A DNA stretch of 64,000 nucleotides from contig JBEKAB010000004.1 of NCBI GenBank assembly GCA_050018415.1, positions 62,001 to 126,000 on the forward strand, read 5' to 3'. The notes below the pieces were generated by a model. That model was not told the DNA's origin. It saw only the letters and a program-made list of their open reading frames with translations, and did no database searches. This stretch comes from UBA1161 sp002311745. GTDB lineage: Bacteria > Planctomycetota > Phycisphaerae > Tepidisphaerales > Tepidisphaeraceae. Below are positions 8,560-17,284 of this stretch, piece after piece (positions within the stretch are counted from its first letter, which is position 1; every line of letters starts with the position of its first letter). The position numbers and the translations under genes are program-made.

Positions 8560-9288
8560 ATGGCAAAACGCCTTGCCATCCTCCAATCCAATTATATCCC
8601 ATGGAAGGGATATTTTGATCTTATTAACTACGTTGATGAGTTCATACTTTATGACACGGCGCAGTTTACCAAGAATGATTGGCGAAATCGCAACAAGATT
8701 AAGACCCCGCGCGGCGTCGAATGGCTGACCATTCCCGTACGCCATCATTTCGGTCAATTGATTCAGGAAACACAGATCAGCGATGTCGGCTGGACACGCA
8801 AGCATTGGGGTTCGCTCTCGCAGAATTACGCCAAGGCGGCCCATTTCCGGGATTATGAAACCCAATTTGAAGCTCTTTACACCGGTCTAGCCGAGGAAAA
8901 ATTTCTCAGCGCCATCAATCACCGATGTCTAACCGAATTGTGCCGGACTCTGGGTATCCAGACCAAAATTACATGGTCTCGCGATTACCGTCTGGCGGAT
9001 GGGCAGACCGAGCCGCTGGTGGACCTTTGCCGGCAAACCGGCGCTACCGAATACATCTCCGGCCCGGCCGCCAAAGACTACATTGTCCCGCAGATCTTTG
9101 AACAGGCGGGAATCAAGCTCACCTACATCAATTATGAAGGGTATCCTTCCTATCGCCAGCTTTTTGGCCCCTTTGAACATGGAGTCAGCGCGCTCGATCT
9201 GATCTTCAACGAAGGACCGGAAGCCCCAAAATTCATGAAGAGCTTCCTAGGCATTCCTCCCGATGCCGCGTTCACGGGGGGTGTGTGA
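8560..9288 (+). CDS. WbqC family protein
   Basis: The 242-residue cytoplasmic protein has the WbqC opening (LAILQSNYIPWKGYFDLI) and the family blocks FTKNDWRNRNKIKTPRG, ISGPAAKDY and YPSYRQLFG. WbqC-like proteins occur in O-antigen and other surface-polysaccharide clusters, often near aminotransferases that make dideoxyamino sugars, as here. The biochemical role is not established; an acyl- or amino-acid-transfer step on a sugar is often proposed. The gene starts 42 bp after the flippase gene and its TGA overlaps the ATG of the next gene. Confidence 0.9.
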   Translation: MAKRLAILQSNYIPWKGYFDLINYVDEFILYDTAQFTKNDWRNRNKIKTPRGVEWLTIPVRHHFGQLIQETQISDVGWTRKHWGSLSQNYAKAAHFRDYETQFEALYTGLAEEKFLSAINHRCLTELCRTLGIQTKITWSRDYRLADGQTEPLVDLCRQTGATEYISGPAAKDYIVPQIFEQAGIKLTYINYEGYPSYRQLFGPFEHGVSALDLIFNEGPEAPKFMKSFLGIPPDAAFTGGV

Positions 9289-10238
9289 TGCATATATCCG
9301 TCGTGATTCCAGTTTACGGCTGCAAGGCGTGCCTGGACGAGTTGTACCGGCGATTGGTCGCGGCGCTCGAAGCCATCACCCCGGAATTTGAAATCATTCT
9401 CGTTAATGACGCATGTCCGCAGAATTCTTGGGAAGTCATCAAACGGCTGGCCCTGGCCGACGCGCGGGTTAAGGGAGTCGACCTGTCCCGCAACTTCGGC
9501 CAGATCCGGGCGATCACCGCCGGACTGGATCTGGCCCGCGGTGATTGGCTCGTGGTTATGGATTGCGATTTGCAGGACAGGCCGGAGGAGATCAGCAAAC
9601 TCTATCACAAGGCCCAAGAAGGGTACGACGTGGTTTTCGCACGCCGCGCCGTGCGCCAGGATGGGGCGATCAAGAAGCTGCTGGGTTGGTTCTTTTACGC
9701 CGTTTATGGCTATTTCACCGGGGGCGCTTTCGACGCCTCCATCTGCAATTTCAGTTGCAGCCGCAATATGGTGATGCAGAATTACCGGCGCATGCGGGAG
9801 CAAAATCGCGCCTTCGTCATGTTCATCAAGTGGATGGGGTTCAAATCCACAGCCATTGATATCGATCACGCCGCGCGCCCCGAGGGCAAATCCTCATACA
9901 GCCTGCGGCGGCGCTTTCGGTTGGCCTCCCAAATTATCACAGCCCAATCCAATAGGCCCCTGGTATTGTCGATTCAGGTGGGCTTCACCGTCTCGCTGAT
10001 CGCCTTCGCCTACGCGATCTGGATCGTGGTGAAGCGGCTTGTCTGGAACATATCCATCGCCGGCTGGCCCAGCCTCATCGTATCCATCTGGTTTGTTGGT
10101 GGCATGATTATGGCGCAGCTCGGAGTCCTGGGGCTCTATCTCGGGTATGTGTTCGACCAGGTCAAGGGTCGCCCTCTATACATTATTAGGGAAACCATAG
10201 AAGACCAAACCAGTAAATTAGGAGGTACTTCAGTATGA
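9288..10238 (+). CDS. Family-2 polyprenyl-phosphate-type glycosyltransferase with two C-terminal membrane helices
   Basis: The 316-residue GT2 enzyme opens MHISVVIPVYGCKACL and has a DCDLQDRPEEI metal-binding DxD region. A PEGKSSYSLRRRFRLA stretch and two membrane helices (about 230-252 and 262-288) follow. This is the architecture of GtrB/ArnC/DPM-like enzymes, which load a sugar onto undecaprenyl phosphate. The ATG at 9288 shares its A with the TGA of wbqC, so translation is coupled. The product would be a lipid-linked sugar donor for a membrane transferase such as the GT39-like protein at the end of the operon. Confidence 0.92.
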   Translation: MHISVVIPVYGCKACLDELYRRLVAALEAITPEFEIILVNDACPQNSWEVIKRLALADARVKGVDLSRNFGQIRAITAGLDLARGDWLVVMDCDLQDRPEEISKLYHKAQEGYDVVFARRAVRQDGAIKKLLGWFFYAVYGYFTGGAFDASICNFSCSRNMVMQNYRRMREQNRAFVMFIKWMGFKSTAIDIDHAARPEGKSSYSLRRRFRLASQIITAQSNRPLVLSIQVGFTVSLIAFAYAIWIVVKRLVWNISIAGWPSLIVSIWFVGGMIMAQLGVLGLYLGYVFDQVKGRPLYIIRETIEDQTSKLGGTSV

Positions 10239-11203
10239 TTGTGGTAACGGGCGCAACCGGGTTTGTCGGGCGTTATCTGGTGGATTATCTGGTCCGCGCC
10301 GGCGAGCATGTGGTCGCTGTGGGCCGGACCCGCAAATATGACGCATTCTTCCAAGAGCTCAAGGTTCCATTCGTCCCCGCGGACGTGGCACAAGCGGATG
10401 CTTACCAGCACTTGCCGCAGGGGCCGATTGAGGCTTTCATCCATCTGGCGGCGGTCATTCCCGCGGCGGTCAAGGATACGAAATCGGACATCTTCCTGAA
10501 GACCAACACGCTAGGAACCTTCTATGCCCTTGAGTTTTGCCGCGTCCGAGGCGTGAAAACGTTCCTCTACACGACAACGCTCTACGAGGGGATCGAGCAC
10601 ACCACCTTACCCATCACCGAAGCGATGGGGCGGAAATATGCTTTGACCGGCGATCATGCGTCTTACGTCATCTCCAAGATCGCCGCCGCGGAGTATGTGG
10701 AGCACTACACCCAGGAACATGGCCTGCGGGGCATTATTTTCCGCATGACCGGACTGCTGGGCTACGGGCGGCAGGAGGGGTTCTGGGCCAATGGGGTGTT
10801 CCATCCCAGCGCCTTTGAAGTATTTTATCGCCGCGCCAAAGCGGGCGAGCCGATTGAAATCTGGGGCCAGCATACGGCGCGGCGCGATTCCCTTTACGTC
10901 AAAGATGTGGTGCGCGCCATGCATGCGGCGATCGGCAGCGATCGGGCCCGTGGGCTGTACGTGATCGGATCGGGCCAGGGCCGCACCGCCGAGGAGGAAG
11001 CCAAAGTGTTCGCCGAGGTCTTCGGTACGAAAGATCACCCGGTGCCGCTGGTTTATCGCCCTGAACTCGCGGACAAGAAGAAGAGTTACTATTTCGATAT
11101 TAGCAAGGCCAAACAGGATTTCGGCTGGTCGCCGTATTACACATATGCCCAAGTCTTGGCTGATTATGACAAGGAGGTGCAATCAGGCCGATTCAAGCCC
11201 TGA
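10235..11203 (+). CDS. NAD-dependent epimerase/dehydratase (extended SDR, nucleotide-sugar type)
   Basis: The 322-residue Rossmann enzyme has the nucleotide site TGATGFVGRYL at residues 5-15. Its catalytic region has TTTLYEG followed by SYVISKIAAAEY (the Y-x3-K motif). It would epimerise, reduce or dehydrate a nucleotide sugar for the glycan made by this operon. The ATG overlaps the preceding stop (ATGA) and has an AGGAGGT ribosome site. The substrate cannot be read from the sequence. Confidence 0.88.
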   Translation: MIVVTGATGFVGRYLVDYLVRAGEHVVAVGRTRKYDAFFQELKVPFVPADVAQADAYQHLPQGPIEAFIHLAAVIPAAVKDTKSDIFLKTNTLGTFYALEFCRVRGVKTFLYTTTLYEGIEHTTLPITEAMGRKYALTGDHASYVISKIAAAEYVEHYTQEHGLRGIIFRMTGLLGYGRQEGFWANGVFHPSAFEVFYRRAKAGEPIEIWGQHTARRDSLYVKDVVRAMHAAIGSDRARGLYVIGSGQGRTAEEEAKVFAEVFGTKDHPVPLVYRPELADKKKSYYFDISKAKQDFGWSPYYTYAQVLADYDKEVQSGRFKP

Positions 11204-11250
11204 CAGTCTGGCGATCGTACGCCATCGCGGGTTTGGTGAGAGATGTCTTT

Positions 11251-12387
11251 ATGGCCGTGAATAAGATCCATTTCAATGAGCCCTGTTTTGAAGGACGCGA
11301 GTTGGCGTATATCGCCGATGCGATCCACGGTCGCCACATTTCCGGCGACGGGGTGTTCACCAGAAAGTGTCACGAACTTTTGCAGCGCGAACTTGGCGTT
11401 CCCAAGGTTCTCCTGACCACCTCCTGCACGCACGCTTTGGAAATGGCAGCGATTCTGCTGGACATCAAACCCGGCGATGAAGTCATCGTACCCTCGTTCA
11501 CCTTTGTCTCCACCGTGAATGCGTTCGTGCTTCGCGGCGCCAAGCCCATTTTCATCGACGTTCGGCCCGACACCCTGAATTTGGATGAAGCGAAGCTGGA
11601 AACAAAGATTACGCCGCGTGTCAAAGCCATCGTGCCGGTGCATTACGCCGGGGTCGGATGCGAAATGGATGCCATCCTGGCCATCGCCAAACAGCGCGGC
11701 ATCGCCGTGGTTGAAGACAACGCCCACGGCCTTTTTGGAAAATACAAGGGGAAGATGCTGGGGACATTTGGGTGCCTCGCCACGCAGAGCTTCCACGAAA
11801 CCAAGAATTGCACCTGCGGTGAAGGCGGAGCGCTGCTGATTAACGATCCGGCTTACATCGAACGAGCTGAGATCATCCGCGAAAAGGGCACGAATCGCAG
11901 TCGATTTTTCCGCGGGGAGATCGACAAATACACCTGGGTTGATATCGGCTCAAGCTATCTGATGTCGGACGTGCTGGCGGCATTCCTGTATGCGCAGCTT
12001 GAAATGTGGCCGCAGATTCAGCAGAAGCGCCAGCGAATCTGGGAGTTTTATGATCGCCATTTTTCCGGCTGGGCCGAATCCCGCAATGTTCGCAGGCCGG
12101 TCATCCCCGTCCACTGCCAGCAGGCCTACCACATGTACTACCTGCTGACGCCATCATTGGACTATCGAACTCGGCTGATTGAACACCTGAAATCCAAGGG
12201 TATTACAAGCGTGTTCCACTATCTTCCGCTGCATCTATCCGACATGGGCCGCAAGTTTGGCGGCCAGACGGGCGATTGTCCTGTCACTGAGGATATCTCA
12301 GACCGGCTTGTTCGCCTTCCATTTTACAACCTGTTAAGGGAACAGGACCAAGAGCGGGTGGTCGCCGCCATCCGCGAATTCCGGTGA
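11251..12387 (+). CDS. wecE: dTDP-4-amino-4,6-dideoxygalactose transaminase (WecE/RffA type)
   Basis: This PLP-dependent DegT/DnrJ/EryC1/StrS aminotransferase has about 378 residues. It aligns by eye over its whole length with E. coli RffA/WecE: FNEPCFEGRELAYI, GDGVFTRKC, LLTTSCTHALEMAA, PGDEVIVPSFTFVSTVNAFVLRGA, the PLP lysine in SFHETKN, and EKGTNRSRFFRGEIDKYTW. It converts a dTDP-4-keto-6-deoxyhexose to the 4-amino sugar with glutamate. The start is set at the ATG at 11251 rather than an in-frame TTG 18 nt earlier. TGATG coupling links it to the next gene. WecE-level specificity is inferred from this close match. Confidence 0.88.
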   Translation: MAVNKIHFNEPCFEGRELAYIADAIHGRHISGDGVFTRKCHELLQRELGVPKVLLTTSCTHALEMAAILLDIKPGDEVIVPSFTFVSTVNAFVLRGAKPIFIDVRPDTLNLDEAKLETKITPRVKAIVPVHYAGVGCEMDAILAIAKQRGIAVVEDNAHGLFGKYKGKMLGTFGCLATQSFHETKNCTCGEGGALLINDPAYIERAEIIREKGTNRSRFFRGEIDKYTWVDIGSSYLMSDVLAAFLYAQLEMWPQIQQKRQRIWEFYDRHFSGWAESRNVRRPVIPVHCQQAYHMYYLLTPSLDYRTRLIEHLKSKGITSVFHYLPLHLSDMGRKFGGQTGDCPVTEDISDRLVRLPFYNLLREQDQERVVAAIREFR

Positions 12388-13907
12388 TGGGAGAATCCCC
12401 TGTGCAACCCGCTGATCCTGAATGCCGCGCCCCGTGGGAATGGCCGATGTTGCTGGCCATTTTCGCCGTATTCCTGCTCCTTAACATTGTGACGGCGTCG
12501 CGCTCACCGACGGTTTGGATGGATGAAGTCATGCTGACCGATCCAGCGGCTTCTCTTTATCTGGGCCACGGTTTCCATACCGTGGCTTCCTCTGTGATGA
12601 CCAAAGAAGAAACCTATGTGAGCATCGCCATGCCGTACGAGGCAGCCCTCTATGGCTGGATGAACATCTTCGGACTCAACCCGACGGTCGTCCGCTCTCT
12701 GAATTTCGTGCTCATGGTGCTTACCGTTGCCATGATCTGCCTGGCCGTCCAGCGCTGCCGATTGGTTCGCTCGCCCCAGGCCCGCATCGTGCTGGCCTGT
12801 CTGCTGCTCTGCGGATATGGCATTGCCTTCAGCTTTCGCAGCGGCCGCTACGACATTAGCGCCGCCATTGTGGTGGCCGCGATATTTCTTGCCGGCACCG
12901 TGCGACAGTCGGGCCTTCGCTATTCGCTCCTGGCAATTCTGGGCGCGCTGTCGATGTGGGCTGGGATGCAGATGGCGCCGCTGCTTTTCGTCCTGGGTCT
13001 TCTGCTGCTGATCTTCTTCGGCGCCAGGTTTTTGAGGCCGCTGATCGTCCTGGCGCTCGGTTCGATCGCCGGTCTGTTATCGATCTATCTGGCCTACCAG
13101 GCCGAAGGACAATGGTCCTTGTTTATCCGTACGACCCGAGGCTTCGCCAGCTCTGATGCGGTCAACCGCGGCCTGCTCCATCGAACCATCGGCGCCGTCG
13201 CTGCCACCCTGCGCGGGTTGTTCCTACATGATTACAGTCTGACGATCCTGGTGCTCCTGATGCTGACTGCCCTGCTGGTGATGATCATCGGTCGGAAATG
13301 GCAGTGGAGATCGGCCCCAGTCTTTGGCCTGGCCGTCGCCATGCTGGTTCCGTTCGCGATGTTTTTCGCCGGCCACTATCCCGTCTATTATTCGTGGATG
13401 GCGTTCGTACCGGCCGCGGTTGCCGCAGTAGCGGCGTGGGACACCCTGCTTCGCAGTCATCAGCACGCCGCAGTTCGATGGACGAGCGCCCTATTTCTGG
13501 CCGTGGCCTGCTTGGTTGGCTTACCCTCAAGATTGACGTTGACGGCCTTGGAGTGGAACCAACGCAACTATGCCCCCGTGGAACAGTTGGTGCAGCGGAA
13601 CGTCACCAGCAGCGACTGGGCGTACTGCGATCCCGCCGCATATTATCCAACCAAACGGCTGGCCGCTTTGACGTTCGTCGGAACCTATGCGCCCATGATG
13701 TCGCCGCAGGAAAAGTCGCAAGTGTCGGTGTTAATCATCGACCCGGCAACCTTCGACGCCGTGCAGCACACGATCGGTGGCGACTGGCGCGATACCGGCC
13801 AACGCCTCCCGCTCATCACCCAACCGAACCTGTTGGGCCTGCGCAGCCAAATGGGCGTCAAGTTTTACTCGTTGGCCATTTATCGCCGTGCCGGCCCGTC
13901 AACTTGA
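12387..13907 (+). CDS. Polytopic GT39/ArnT-like membrane glycosyltransferase
   Basis: The 506-residue protein has about eleven membrane helices. An acidic pair (WMDE, near residue 50) lies in the first extracytoplasmic loop, where GT-C transferases hold their catalytic Asp. Another feature is FRSGRYD after the third helix. Such enzymes move a sugar from a polyprenyl-phosphate donor to a lipid, glycan or protein on the outer side of the membrane. The GT2 enzyme two genes upstream could supply that donor. The ATG overlaps the wecE stop. Its 3' end overlaps the convergent gene below by 28 bp. Confidence 0.8.
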   Translation: MGESPVQPADPECRAPWEWPMLLAIFAVFLLLNIVTASRSPTVWMDEVMLTDPAASLYLGHGFHTVASSVMTKEETYVSIAMPYEAALYGWMNIFGLNPTVVRSLNFVLMVLTVAMICLAVQRCRLVRSPQARIVLACLLLCGYGIAFSFRSGRYDISAAIVVAAIFLAGTVRQSGLRYSLLAILGALSMWAGMQMAPLLFVLGLLLLIFFGARFLRPLIVLALGSIAGLLSIYLAYQAEGQWSLFIRTTRGFASSDAVNRGLLHRTIGAVAATLRGLFLHDYSLTILVLLMLTALLVMIIGRKWQWRSAPVFGLAVAMLVPFAMFFAGHYPVYYSWMAFVPAAVAAVAAWDTLLRSHQHAAVRWTSALFLAVACLVGLPSRLTLTALEWNQRNYAPVEQLVQRNVTSSDWAYCDPAAYYPTKRLAALTFVGTYAPMMSPQEKSQVSVLIIDPATFDAVQHTIGGDWRDTGQRLPLITQPNLLGLRSQMGVKFYSLAIYRRAGPST

Positions 13908-14743
13908 ATCGCGTACAGCTTCCACAGGCCGATCGCCGCCAGCAGCGCAAGATTGGCAAACAGCAGCGGGGCGAATGCTGGCGCTCCGTAAATGAAATTA
14001 TCCAGCATCTTGGCCGAGGGCCCGCGCAGGTCGGCGCTCACGTGATACCCTTCGCCCACCACGCCGACGGCCGCTTCCATGACCATCAGCGCGAAACAAA
14101 CGCGCAGATAACGTCTGTTCACGGGGAGAAGAATGGGCACCAGAAGAAATCCCACGGCCAGCGCCGCGGCGATCACCGCGGCCCATTCCGCCGGATTCCA
14201 AAGGCCGTTTTGCGCATGATCGGCCAGGCTTAAGACGAAATTGCCGGCGAATCCGCTCACGGCCAGCACCGTCACCCATCCCCCCCATTCCGCCGAACGC
14301 GGATCGACCGTCCGGTTCAGAAGAATCAGCAGCCCGATTCCCGCATACGCCAGCGGCGCCGCGAACGGAGCGGTGTACACCAGGCTCTTCAACGTTTGGC
14401 TTTGAAAGAACTGGCTGTTGAGATGGAGCACGAATCCCGCCACCCCCACCAGGATCGCGCCCCAGCCCACCATCCCGCCCAGCCAGCGGCTCACCGCGGC
14501 GCGTCCGCCCGCTTTTCCATAAACCATCAATCCACCCAGCATCCATGCCGCCAACAAAACGGCCGGTCCCGCCACCGAGAATCCAATGGGAATCCATTCC
14601 GGCCAACGCGCAAATCGGTTGAATGAATGCGCCAGGGATATGTCCACCGCCAAAAACGCGAGGTTGAACAGGGCGAACAGCTCGGCCCACGGCCCCGGCT
14701 CCAAGGCCCACTTGGGCAAGCGATCTTTATGGAGAAGCGGCAT
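13880..14743 (-). CDS. Polytopic membrane protein of unknown function, coupled to octaheme cytochrome
   Basis: From the ATG at 14743 the protein has 287 residues and eight to nine membrane helices, with few polar motifs. I do not recognise the family. It overlaps the 3' end of the octaheme cytochrome gene by 17 bp, which argues for stoichiometric co-translation. It probably serves as a membrane partner, for example a quinone-linked anchor or electron-transfer subunit; no heme-binding CxxCH is present. A longer open frame upstream to 14950 is only the shadow of the cytochrome gene. The gene is convergent with and overlaps the glycosyltransferase. Confidence 0.75.
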   Translation of the reverse strand: MPLLHKDRLPKWALEPGPWAELFALFNLAFLAVDISLAHSFNRFARWPEWIPIGFSVAGPAVLLAAWMLGGLMVYGKAGGRAAVSRWLGGMVGWGAILVGVAGFVLHLNSQFFQSQTLKSLVYTAPFAAPLAYAGIGLLILLNRTVDPRSAEWGGWVTVLAVSGFAGNFVLSLADHAQNGLWNPAEWAAVIAAALAVGFLLVPILLPVNRRYLRVCFALMVMEAAVGVVGEGYHVSADLRGPSAKMLDNFIYGAPAFAPLLFANLALLAAIGLWKLYAIQVDGPARR

Positions 14744-16007
14744 GATCGGAGCTCGCTTGCGTGGTCGCCGCTTTATCTCGATGCAGTTCCTCGGAGATTT
14801 CCTTGATCTCCGAAAGGTGCCGCACGATTTCGTAGTAACCGTGCCACTGCACGAAGTCCGCACCCCCCATGAACGCGCCGTGCTTGGCCGTGCGGCCGTA
14901 GTAGTGCCAAAGATCAAACGCCAGGTAATCCAGCCGCTGCGAGAACGCACTTCCCGGCGCGACCAGATGCTCGTCGCGCAACTGCTGGATGATCTGCTGG
15001 GATTGCTTCACCAAGTCGTTGGTCGAGGCGACGACCGCCTCCGCTTCCTTGTAGAACTGGTCGATCTTCGGCTTGGTGTGGCAGTTGAGGCAGATTTCCT
15101 GCATGTTGGCCTGGCCCAGCAGGTAGTTGGGCCGGCGCTCGGAAACCGCCGCGAATAGCCAGTAGGACAAGCGCTCGGTCACATCATGCGTGAAATGCTG
15201 CCCGCCCAGGCCGCTCATGTGGCACGTGGCGCACGTCGGCACGGGCATGTCCTTGGCCGTCAGATGGTGCGGGTCGGCTTCCAGGTTCATGTGCGCCCTC
15301 TGTGCCGCGAACAGCACGCCGTGCTTGGATTCATCGTAGATTTCCACCTGCGAATGGTCCGGGCCCATGTGGCATTGCCCGCACGTCGAGGGCAGCCGCG
15401 CCAGCGCGACGGACGCCGCGTGCCGCGCGTGACAGCTCGTGCATGTCCCGATCGTCCCGTCCGAATTGGGCCGGCCCACGCTGTGGCACATGTAACATCC
15501 CTTGACCGCCGCCGCCGACCCTTCCACCGCCACCAGCGGATGCGCCGCACGATTCACCGCTCCTTTATGGAATTGCTCGAAAAACGCGATCTGTTCCGGT
15601 GTGAAATCCTTCGGTCCCGCCACCGCCGCCCACGCCGGCGCCGCGTGCCGGCTTCTCAGATATTGATCGTATTCCGTCCGATGGCACTGCTGGCAGTTCT
15701 GCGCCGTCAATTGCTTGGATATCACGAACCCCCGATGGTCCATCTTCTCCTGGCCCGGCATCGGCTGGTGGCAATCCAGGCAGCTCACACCCTTGGCCGC
15801 GTGATGGCTCGTCTCATATTCATAAACAATCGCCGGCGTCTCGCGGATGTGGCATTCAACGCATTTCCCCGTCGCCATGACGTACATCGCGCTCGGCTGC
15901 GCCGTCTCCACGCCCGGCCGCTCATGGTTGATCATAAACGCCAGCACGATCAGCGCGGTTGCAAAGACGACGGCCAAAAAAATCAGCCGAAACGTTCGAT
16001 GCGGCAT
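14727..16007 (-). CDS. Octaheme cytochrome c of the hydroxylamine oxidoreductase (HAO) family, membrane-anchored
   Basis: The 426-residue protein has a signal anchor (about residues 7-26) and eight CxxCH motifs (CVECH, CLDCH, CQQCH, CYMCH, CTSCH, CGQCH, CATCH, CLNCH). HAO-family landmarks follow: CHMGPDHSQVEIYDESKHG around the sixth heme and the C-terminal GAFMGGADFVQWHGYYE block. The start at 16007 has a GGAGG site; an upstream in-frame extension is low-complexity and rejected. Family members oxidise hydroxylamine or hydrazine, or reduce nitrite or hydroxylamine. The C-terminal block has Phe where I recall Tyr in oxidising enzymes, which would favour a reductive role (inference). It is coupled to the membrane protein at 13880. 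Confidence 0.88.
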   Translation of the reverse strand: MPHRTFRLIFLAVVFATALIVLAFMINHERPGVETAQPSAMYVMATGKCVECHIRETPAIVYEYETSHHAAKGVSCLDCHQPMPGQEKMDHRGFVISKQLTAQNCQQCHRTEYDQYLRSRHAAPAWAAVAGPKDFTPEQIAFFEQFHKGAVNRAAHPLVAVEGSAAAVKGCYMCHSVGRPNSDGTIGTCTSCHARHAASVALARLPSTCGQCHMGPDHSQVEIYDESKHGVLFAAQRAHMNLEADPHHLTAKDMPVPTCATCHMSGLGGQHFTHDVTERLSYWLFAAVSERRPNYLLGQANMQEICLNCHTKPKIDQFYKEAEAVVASTNDLVKQSQQIIQQLRDEHLVAPGSAFSQRLDYLAFDLWHYYGRTAKHGAFMGGADFVQWHGYYEIVRHLSEIKEISEELHRDKAATTQASSDHAASP

Positions 16008-16341
16008 CCCGCCTCCCTGTCCGCCTGCGTCGACCGCGCCTCCCCCGTCACCTCGCCAGACTGCTGCTCCGGCCGTCACCCATTTTACCGCCATCCCCCC
16101 GTCGCGTGCACCTCGGTTTCACCCCATGGCGGCGCGTCAACGCCCCAGCCGCTTCTCCTCCACTTCTACCCGAAAAATAGCTTCCAATCGCGCGCACCCC
16201 AGCCCGCCAACGGTTGTCCGCGGCGGCAATCGTATGCTGTTGTTTGAGCATGTCCCATGCAACGGCGGCGGGACTGGCCGCGGCGAGGGTGTGTCGGCCG
16301 CATGGCGCGCGGTCCAACTCGGTCGGGCCAGCCATTTGGTG
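16008..16341. other. Intergenic 334 bp upstream of the octaheme cytochrome
   Basis: No convincing gene is seen on either strand. It must hold the promoter of the cytochrome gene and the transcript end of the small-protein cluster, but I see no clear -35/-10 pair or T-tailed hairpin. Confidence 0.5.
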
Positions 16342-16539
16342 TCAAACTCGCTTTGGCCTGGAGCTCACTCGAAGATGGGTCTGGTCGCGGGTGTAAAGCG
16401 GCACCACCGTGCCGCGATGAGGCGTATCCAGCCGCGGCTTAACTCCGCTTGCGACATCCCGACCAAGCGTGGCCCAATCTTCGACGCTCCGCATGCCGCT
16501 TTCGGCATACATCTTCAAAACGCTGTCAAATGGATGCAT
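16342..16539 (-). CDS. Small protein of unknown function (65 aa)
   Basis: From the ATG at 16539 (GGAG 8 nt upstream) the gene encodes 65 residues with SVEDWATLGRDVASGVKP in the middle and a basic tail. There is no membrane segment, signal or recognised motif. It is the last gene of a run of eight very small minus-strand genes with similar ribosome sites, which is the main argument that it is real. The neighbours (GlsB, LEA-like protein) suggest a stress role. An 11-codon upstream extension in frame is less likely. Confidence 0.55.
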   Translation of the reverse strand: MHPFDSVLKMYAESGMRSVEDWATLGRDVASGVKPRLDTPHRGTVVPLYTRDQTHLRVSSRPKRV

Positions 16540-16578
16540 GGCAATCTCCGTTGGTGATTCAATTGGCGTCATCCGCCG

Positions 16579-16797
16579 TTAGTTCGACCGCCTCTTACGT
16601 TCATCCAGGGCCTTGTTGGCGGCGTGAGCGATCTGGTCGGCCGCTTTGTTGGCAAGATTGGTCGCTTCATCCTTCGCTTTGTTGGCGGCATGGGTCGCCT
16701 CATCCGCCGCTTTGTTCGCTGCATCCGTGCGTTCGTCCGCCGCCTTGTTGGCCGCGTTGACCGCCCGATTGGCTGTCTGATCTTCTGAGGGCTTCAT
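16579..16797 (-). CDS. LEA-like helical repeat protein with 11-residue repeats (72 aa)
   Basis: Residues 15-69 are five consecutive 11-mers of the form AANKAxDExxx, rich in Ala, Lys, Asp and Glu and without Cys, Trp or Phe. This is the periodicity of group-3 LEA proteins and apolipoprotein-type amphipathic helices. In known cases these are unordered in solution and fold on drying or on membranes. A protective role under desiccation or osmotic stress is inferred. AAGGTG precedes the ATG, which overlaps the stop of a 39-codon gene (ATGA), so the pair is coupled. The DNA repeat makes copy-number change likely. Confidence 0.75.
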   Translation of the reverse strand: MKPSEDQTANRAVNAANKAADERTDAANKAADEATHAANKAKDEATNLANKAADQIAHAANKALDERKRRSN

Positions 16798-16913
16798 GGG
16801 TTCACCTTGGTAATATGTTTCGGCTTCGGCATATCTCCTCCGGAAGACACGTTACCGAATACACATTGGGCGACCACCAGCAGGACGATTCCGAAAACAC
16901 GTTGCCTGCTCAT
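16794..16913 (-). CDS. 39-residue peptide with hydrophobic N-terminus, coupled to the LEA-like gene
   Basis: The peptide opens MSRQRVFGIVLLVVAQCVFG, then has a Gly/Ser/Pro/Lys tail. The hydrophobic stretch could be a short signal or membrane helix. The opening recalls the first helix of small DUF3185-type membrane proteins, so it may be a shortened relative of one. Its TGA overlaps the ATG of the LEA-like gene (ATGA). The ribosome site is weak, so it could also act mainly as a coupling leader peptide. Confidence 0.5.
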   Translation of the reverse strand: MSRQRVFGIVLLVVAQCVFGNVSSGGDMPKPKHITKVNP

Positions 16914-16958
16914 AACTGATTCCAATTGAGAGAGAGATCTTCAAGTTCGGGCATTGGT

Positions 16959-17237
16959 TCAGATTGCGTCCGCTCTGGCGATCGATGATCGCAATGCCGG
17001 ACTGTCGTCGGAATGTTGATGAGCGTGCATCAGCAGGCTTCGTGGGAATGCGAATCGTTCCCAGGCACTGCCAGCGCACTTCGGGCAACGCAACGGCGAA
17101 GCGATCGCATCAACGGGCTCAAAGCCGCACGCGCGGCACTGCAGCCGATAGGGACACGCCGCGCTTCGCAAGCCGCTTGATGCGCGGGATTTTGGTAATT
17201 GCTCACTTAATCCAAATCGCTCCATGGCAATGGACAT
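16959..17237 (-). CDS. Small zinc-ribbon protein (92 aa)
   Basis: From the ATG at 17237 (GGAGA 6 nt upstream) the protein has a treble-clef-like pair CRACG...CRCPKC-type: C-x2-C, 14 residues, C-x2-C (YRLQCRACGF to RCPKCAGS). It is followed by WERF and a His-rich stretch (MHAHQH). Such ribbons bind one zinc and mediate protein or nucleic-acid contacts. It lies 47 bp downstream of csrA in the small-gene cluster. The molecular role is unknown. Confidence 0.6.
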   Translation of the reverse strand: MSIAMERFGLSEQLPKSRASSGLRSAACPYRLQCRACGFEPVDAIASPLRCPKCAGSAWERFAFPRSLLMHAHQHSDDSPALRSSIARADAI

Positions 17238-17284
17238 CGTTCTCTCCGGGTTTTGAGTCGGCCTGTAATCCTGTCCGCAGCGGC

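Noticed and set aside
16852..17088. Minus-strand 78-codon frame overlapping the 39-residue peptide and zinc-ribbon gene
   Set aside because: It overlaps two frames that have better ribosome sites or motifs and shows no domain.
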